A DNA stretch of 64,000 nt from an uncultured Luteitalea sp. GTDB lineage: Bacteria; Acidobacteriota; Vicinamibacteria; Vicinamibacterales; Vicinamibacteraceae. The stretch lies in the NCBI GenBank assembly GCA_934541105.1, contig CAKTDA010000007.1, positions 261,414-325,413 of the forward strand, read 5' to 3'. This document shows positions 59,966 through 64,000 of the stretch, piece by piece (the first letter of the stretch is position 1; the number at the start of each line of letters is the position of its first letter). Both the position numbers and the translations under genes were made by a program. Below the pieces are notes generated by a model. The model had not been told where the DNA came from. It worked only from the letters and a program-made list of their open reading frames with translations, and searched no databases.

Positions 59966-61450
59966 ATGACATTCGATCGCAGCAGACTCGGCCGGAAGGG
60001 TGCGGCGGCAGGCGCCGTGCTGCTGACCGGCGCCCTCCTCGGCTACAGTGCCGCACCCGATGCGCAATCGACGGGTTCGACGGCCGGGACCGTGGCGCGC
60101 GCGGCCGACGCGGTCACGCGGACGCTCGGCCCGGCCACGCATTCCTACGCCGACGTCGTGGCGGAGGTGACGCCGGCCGTCGTGACCGTGAGGTCCGAAC
60201 GCCGCGTGCGCCAACTGAGCCAGCAACTGCCGGATCACCCGCTCCTGCGTGAGTTCTTCGGCGACCGCGTGCCGATGCCGCGCCAGCCGGGTCCGCGCGC
60301 GGGCGGCCTGGGCTCCGGCGTGATCGTCCGGGCCGACGGCTACGTGCTCACGAATCATCACGTCGTGGACGGCGCGGACAAGGTGACGGTGGAGCTCACC
60401 GACGGCCGCAGCTTCGAGGCGGAGGTCGTGGGGTCGGACGCACCGAGCGATCTTGCCGTGTTGAAGATCGCGGACGCGGCGAACCTGAAGACGCTGGCGC
60501 TCGGCAACTCCGACGAGGTCGCGGTCGGCGACGTCGTGCTCGCGGTCGGGAATCCGCTCGGCGTCGGCCAGACCGTGACGATGGGCATCGTCAGCGCGAA
60601 GGGCCGTGCGACGGGCGGCACGAACTTCGAGGACTTCATCCAGACCGACGCGCCCATCAACCAGGGCAACTCGGGTGGCGCGCTCGTGAACACGTCAGGC
60701 GAGCTGATTGGCATCAACTCGCAGATCCTGTCGCCGTCCGGCGGCAACATCGGCATCGGGTTCTCGATTCCGGCCAACATGGCGCGCAACGTCATGACGC
60801 AGCTGATCGACCACGGGGAAGTGCGCCGCGGCATGCTCGGCGTCACCATCCAGCCGGTGACGTCGGACATCGCACGCAGCCTCGGTCTCGACGCGGTGAA
60901 GGGCGCTCTCGTGAACGACGTGCAGGCGAGCAGCCCCGCGTCACGCGCCGGCATCGAACGCGGCGACGTGATCACCGGGATTGCGGGCGGCGACGTGAAG
61001 GACGGCAACGAACTGCGCAACAGGGTCGCGCAGCTGCAGCCCGGGACGGCGGTGCCGCTGACGATCGTCCGCGACGGCAAGGCACGCGAGGTGACCGTGA
61101 CGGTTGCCGAACTCCAGCAGGCCGGTGAGCGCAGCGCACCAGGCCGTGGCGACGCGCCGGCCGATCCGACAGGCTTCGGCATGGGCGTGCAGCCGCTCAC
61201 GCCGGAACAGGCACGCACGCTCGACATTCCCGCAGGGCGCGGCGTGCTCGTCACGGCCGTCAACGCGGACGGCCGCGCGGCGGCCGCCGGTCTGCGCGAG
61301 GGCGACGTCATCGAGGAGGTCGACAGCTCGCCGGTCACGGGCGTCGAGGCGCTGCGTGGACTGCTCCAGAAGGGCGAGCGTCCCGCGCTGCTCCTCGTGC
61401 ATCGCCAGCAGCAGACGATGTTCCTGGCGATCGACCGGGCAAGCTCGTAA
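59966..61450 (+). CDS. degP: DegP/HtrA-type periplasmic serine protease
   Basis: A 494-residue protease and chaperone of the cell envelope. An N-terminal hydrophobic segment (about residues 12-30) acts as signal or anchor. The trypsin-like domain (about 60-275) holds the catalytic triad: His in VLTNHHVVDG near residue 131, Asp in SDLAVLKI near residue 161, and Ser in NQGNSGGAL near residue 237. Two PDZ domains follow (about 285-375 and 405-490, with ASSPASRAGIERGDVITGI and ADGRAAAAGLREGDVIEEV). ATG at 59966 is favoured by GGGAGA 5 nt upstream; an earlier in-frame ATG exists at 59936. It follows a two-component system, reminiscent of Cpx-controlled degP. Confidence 0.95.
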   Translation: MTFDRSRLGRKGAAAGAVLLTGALLGYSAAPDAQSTGSTAGTVARAADAVTRTLGPATHSYADVVAEVTPAVVTVRSERRVRQLSQQLPDHPLLREFFGDRVPMPRQPGPRAGGLGSGVIVRADGYVLTNHHVVDGADKVTVELTDGRSFEAEVVGSDAPSDLAVLKIADAANLKTLALGNSDEVAVGDVVLAVGNPLGVGQTVTMGIVSAKGRATGGTNFEDFIQTDAPINQGNSGGALVNTSGELIGINSQILSPSGGNIGIGFSIPANMARNVMTQLIDHGEVRRGMLGVTIQPVTSDIARSLGLDAVKGALVNDVQASSPASRAGIERGDVITGIAGGDVKDGNELRNRVAQLQPGTAVPLTIVRDGKAREVTVTVAELQQAGERSAPGRGDAPADPTGFGMGVQPLTPEQARTLDIPAGRGVLVTAVNADGRAAAAGLREGDVIEEVDSSPVTGVEALRGLLQKGERPALLLVHRQQQTMFLAIDRASS

Positions 61451-61459
61451 GAGCTTGCC
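61438..61459. terminator. bidirectional hairpin containing the degP stop codon
   Basis: GGCAAGCTC and GAGCTTGCC form a perfect 9-bp stem whose 4-nt loop is GTAA, holding the degP TAA. TATCCTT follows. The stop of the convergent lactamase-like gene starts at the last base of the stem. Confidence 0.7.
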
Positions 61460-62331
61460 TATCCTTCCGACGCGGCGAGCTTCTCGAGGCGGGCCCGAGA
61501 GCCGGCGATGCCCTTCCGGAATCCCTCGGGATCGACAAAGGCCCGCACACCCTCGCGGGCCGCTCGCTCCCGCTTCCGCTCGAAGTCGAACTGCGATCCG
61601 TGGGCGGCGAGGAAGATGTCGATCTCGAGCCCCTCCTGCACGCGGAGGGCCTTGCGGTAGTCGTCGAGGATTCCGGGATACGACGGGTTCCTCACCAGGC
61701 GCGTGCCCGGGTTCACGTACGTGCTGCCCGCGAACACGACGCGATACGGGCGGCCACCCTCGTCGATGGTGGTCGTCCATGTCGTGCTGCCGGGCGTATG
61801 CCCCGGCGTGTGATGCGCCCTGAGCGTGACGCCGCCGAGCGAGACCTCGTGGCCGTCACGGACGATCTCGTCAACCTGCACCGGGGGGAAGTGGTACGCC
61901 GGCGTGCCGCCGAACAGGTAGTCGGTCTTCCCGCCCGACGCGAGGATGCCCTCGTCGCCCCGCATCGCCACGACACGACCGCCGGTCGCCGCCTTCAGGT
62001 GCGCCAGCGTGCCGACGTGATCGAAATGCGCCTGCGTGTTCAGCAACACCCTGACGTCGCGCGCCGCGACCCCGAGCGCCTCGATCGCCTCGACGATGCG
62101 CGCACCCGACACCGGAAGGGCGCCATCGATCAGGATGTGCCCCTCCGACGTCCGCACGAGGTACGCGGCAAGCCCGCGCGTGCCGACGTAGTGGATCGGG
62201 CCGGCGATGCGGAACGGCGGAAAGGGCTCACGCCAGCCGTCAGGATCGTCCTGCGCGCCCACCATCCGTACCGCCGCGGGCCACGCGGCCCCCGCACCAA
62301 CGAGTCGAAGTACCTGCCGACGAGTGATCAT
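61459..62331 (-). CDS. Tat-exported subclass B3-like metallo-beta-lactamase fold protein
   Basis: A 290-residue protein with a Tat-type N-terminus (ITRRQVLRLVGAGAAW). The metallo-beta-lactamase fold has LLNTQAHFDHVGT near residue 96. The first zinc His is replaced by Gln (Gln100-x-His102-x-Asp104-His105), as in GOB-type B3 enzymes. Further ligand-type residues are His178 in HHTPGHTPGS and His244 in LAAHGSQFDF, the B3-type His in the C-terminal half. The B3 subclass includes true carbapenemases and many housekeeping hydrolases, so activity is not implied. ATG at 62331 sits 9 nt from TACGAT. Confidence 0.85.
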   Translation of the reverse strand: MITRRQVLRLVGAGAAWPAAVRMVGAQDDPDGWREPFPPFRIAGPIHYVGTRGLAAYLVRTSEGHILIDGALPVSGARIVEAIEALGVAARDVRVLLNTQAHFDHVGTLAHLKAATGGRVVAMRGDEGILASGGKTDYLFGGTPAYHFPPVQVDEIVRDGHEVSLGGVTLRAHHTPGHTPGSTTWTTTIDEGGRPYRVVFAGSTYVNPGTRLVRNPSYPGILDDYRKALRVQEGLEIDIFLAAHGSQFDFERKRERAAREGVRAFVDPEGFRKGIAGSRARLEKLAASEG

Positions 62332-62340
62332 GCGCCGACG

Positions 62341-62346
62341 ATCGTA
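62341..62346 (-). promoter_or_regulatory. -10-like element for lactamase-like gene
   Basis: TACGAT on the minus strand, 9 nt before the ATG at 62331. It overlaps the first unit of the heptanucleotide array. Confidence 0.35.
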
Positions 62347-62435
62347 CCCGGTACCCGATACCCCGTACCCCCGTACCCGGCACCCCGTACCCCGTACCCG
62401 GTACCCCGTACCCGGCACCCGGCACCCGGCACCCG
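62344..62435. repeat. thirteen-copy heptanucleotide array between divergent genes
   Basis: Units of GTACCCG, GTACCCC, GCACCCG and close variants in 7-bp phase (one unit of 8). It fills almost all the space between the lactamase-like and VWFA genes, so the -35 regions of both promoters lie within it. It resembles short tandem heptamers described in cyanobacteria. Confidence 0.9.
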
Positions 62436-62436
62436 G

Positions 62437-62442
62437 TATAGA
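62437..62442 (+). promoter_or_regulatory. -10-like element for VWFA gene
   Basis: TATAGA begins 2 bp after the heptanucleotide array and ends 8 nt before the ATG at 62451. No Shine-Dalgarno is seen. Confidence 0.5.
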
Positions 62443-62450
62443 GTCGACCC

Positions 62451-64000
62451 ATGCGGCTGCAGATGGTCCTCGGTGCCACGGCGCTTGCCGTGCTCGCGCT
62501 CACCCCTGCGTCGGCGCCCACGCGTGCGCAGGCTTCGCAGGACCGGCAGCAACCCCCGCCGGAGCCCGCATCCGAGGCAACGCCGCCGACGTTCAGGGTC
62601 GAGGCCAACTTCGTCCGCGTGGACGTCTATCCCACGGCGAACGGCCAGCCGGTGACCGACCTCACGGCCGACGACTTCGAACTGCTCGAGGACGGGCGCC
62701 CGCAGGCCGTCACGCAGTTCGAACGAGTGGCCCTGTCCACCACGACGGCCCGCGAGGAGCGCCGCGATCCCGGCAGCATCGAGCAGGGCCGCGCGGAGGC
62801 TGCCGACCCCCGCCGGCGCGTCTTCGTGATCTATCTCGACACCTGGCACACGACGTTCGCGGGCGCGGTCCGTGCGCGCAAGCCGCTCGTGACGATGCTC
62901 GAGCGGCTCATCGGGCCGGACGACCTGTTTGCCGTGATGACGCCCGACATGGACCCGCGCCAGATCACGTTCGCGCGGCGCACCGAGACGATCGACAGCA
63001 TGCTCGGCACCTACACGCAGTGGGGCATGCGCGACAACATCACCCGCATCCATCCCGAGGAACAGCAGCTCGAGATGTGCTTCCCTGAAGGCATGCCGCG
63101 CTGCGCCACCGGCAGCGCGCGCGCAAACGACGGCATTGCCGCGCAGCTCATTCGCCGGCGCCGCGAGCACGAGGTGCTCCAGTCGCTCGAGGATCTCGTG
63201 CGCTACCTGGGGGGCGTCCGCGAGGAACGCAAGGCGCTCATCATGGTGACGAGCGGGTACCAGATGTTCGACCCGAAGCCGGAACTCCTCCGCCGCGAGA
63301 GCTGCGAGCCACCGCCGACGATGGGCCGGACCGGCATCGGTCCGGACGGGCGCCTCACGCCGAACCAGCAGGGTGCGCAGGGCGGCCCGTTCGGCAGCCT
63401 GTCCTCGGCCGACTGCTTCTCCACCGCGATGAAGTACGCCTCGCTCAACAACCGCCAGCGGTTCATGGCACTGACGCAGGAGGCCAACCGCTACAACGTG
63501 TCGTTCTATCCCTTCGACACGCGCGGCCTGGCGGCATTCGACAGGGACCTCGGCGCGCCCAACGAGGCGATGGTGAACGACCCGGGTGAGTGGTACAACC
63601 GCCAGTCCGGCACGCAGCCGGGCACCATGATGGACGACCGGGCAACGCTCGACGTGCGCCTCGACTCGCTCCGACTGCTCGCCGACAACACCGACGGCCT
63701 CGCGGTCATCAACACGAACGATCTCGACGGCGGCGCTCGCCGCATCGTCACCGACCTGTCGTCCTACTACCTGCTCGGCTACTACTCCGCGAACGAGGCC
63801 CTCGACGGCCGCTGGCGGACGATTCGCGTGCGCGTGAAGCGCCCCGGCGTCGAGGTCCGCGCGCGGAAGGGCTATCGCGCGCTGCGCGCCGAGGACATGG
63901 CCGCCCTCGACGCGCGGGCCGCGGCAGAGGCCGCCGGCGGCGCGGGCGGGGCGGCCGCCGACGCCGAAGCCGCCGCGTTGAACGCGGCGCTGGGCACGGT
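62451..64000 (+). CDS. VWFA-related acidobacterial protein (partial, runs off the window)
   Basis: The first 516 codons of an exported protein, without a stop before the edge. A signal peptide (about residues 1-28) is followed by a beta domain, FVRVDVYPTANGQPVTDL then DFELLEDGRPQ, the typical opening of VWFA-related acidobacterial proteins. The von Willebrand A-like domain begins with VFVIYLDTWHTTF near residue 124, whose DTWHT replaces the canonical DxSxS metal site as in this family. It continues with KALIMVTSGYQMFD near residue 263 and later YLLGYYSANEALDGRWR. The C-terminal visible part (ALDARAAAEAAGGAGG) is Ala/Gly-rich. This family is a strong marker for Acidobacteriota. Confidence 0.9.
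   Translation, partial: MRLQMVLGATALAVLALTPASAPTRAQASQDRQQPPPEPASEATPPTFRVEANFVRVDVYPTANGQPVTDLTADDFELLEDGRPQAVTQFERVALSTTTAREERRDPGSIEQGRAEAADPRRRVFVIYLDTWHTTFAGAVRARKPLVTMLERLIGPDDLFAVMTPDMDPRQITFARRTETIDSMLGTYTQWGMRDNITRIHPEEQQLEMCFPEGMPRCATGSARANDGIAAQLIRRRREHEVLQSLEDLVRYLGGVREERKALIMVTSGYQMFDPKPELLRRESCEPPPTMGRTGIGPDGRLTPNQQGAQGGPFGSLSSADCFSTAMKYASLNNRQRFMALTQEANRYNVSFYPFDTRGLAAFDRDLGAPNEAMVNDPGEWYNRQSGTQPGTMMDDRATLDVRLDSLRLLADNTDGLAVINTNDLDGGARRIVTDLSSYYLLGYYSANEALDGRWRTIRVRVKRPGVEVRARKGYRALRAEDMAALDARAAAEAAGGAGGAAADAEAAALNAALGT

Overview
The window reads as a chromosomal segment of a high-GC member of the Acidobacteriota, most likely a Vicinamibacteria-type organism. The clearest marker is the gene running off the right edge (62451 onward), which has the layout of the VWFA-related proteins characteristic of Acidobacteria. 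Supporting signs are the GC-rich third positions, six genes with twin-arginine signals, many M1/M14/M28 peptidases, and short tandem repeats between genes. I saw no phage genes, transposase, rRNA or CRISPR array.

Layout. 1-2644: central metabolism (end of gap, then pgk, tpiA, secG) and a tRNA-Leu(GAG). 2645-3864: about 1.2 kb without an intact gene, holding degenerate tRNA-like repeats, a decayed TonB C-terminal fragment, a perfect hairpin and a 26-bp repeat array. 3865-12571: exported hydrolases and oxidoreductases (M14 peptidase, Gfo/Idh dehydrogenase with two xylose-isomerase-fold proteins, a 2-hydroxyacid dehydrogenase, a divergent pair of alkaline phosphatases). 12568-20313: GNAT acetyltransferase, a three-gene ABC exporter, and a YceI/porin/START-like operon. 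20357-24531: NtrC/NtrB-type regulators with a zinc-ribbon miniprotein, divergent from an Ig-like exported protein. 24555-33004: two tandem copies of an unnamed secreted family, a four-gene polysaccharide cluster, and an FG-GAP beta-propeller protein. 33128-41476: a four-repeat exported protein, then a TonB receptor coupled to an M1-M28-PDZ peptidase fusion. 41577-46778: nuclease, nucleotidyltransferase fold, an ECF sigma/membrane protein/RDD operon, and a sialidase-like protein. 46883-56231: homospermidine-synthase-like enzyme, lipoprotein, amidohydrolase, SGNH esterase, enolase-superfamily protein, DUF167 protein and a GH42-like glycosidase. 56318-64000: M28 peptidase, an OmpR-type two-component system with degP, a Gln-type subclass B3 metallo-beta-lactamase-like protein, and the VWFA protein.

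The genes suggest a heterotroph that degrades peptides and sugars outside the cytoplasm and imports the products, with envelope stress control (two-component system and DegP, ECF operon). The strongest non-obvious signal is transcriptional: about fifteen genes that start transcription units carry a -10-like hexamer (TANNNT or GATAAT) ending 6 to 9 nt before the start codon with no ribosome-binding site. That is the signature of leaderless mRNAs. Genes inside operons instead show Shine-Dalgarno sequences or overlapping stop/start codons.
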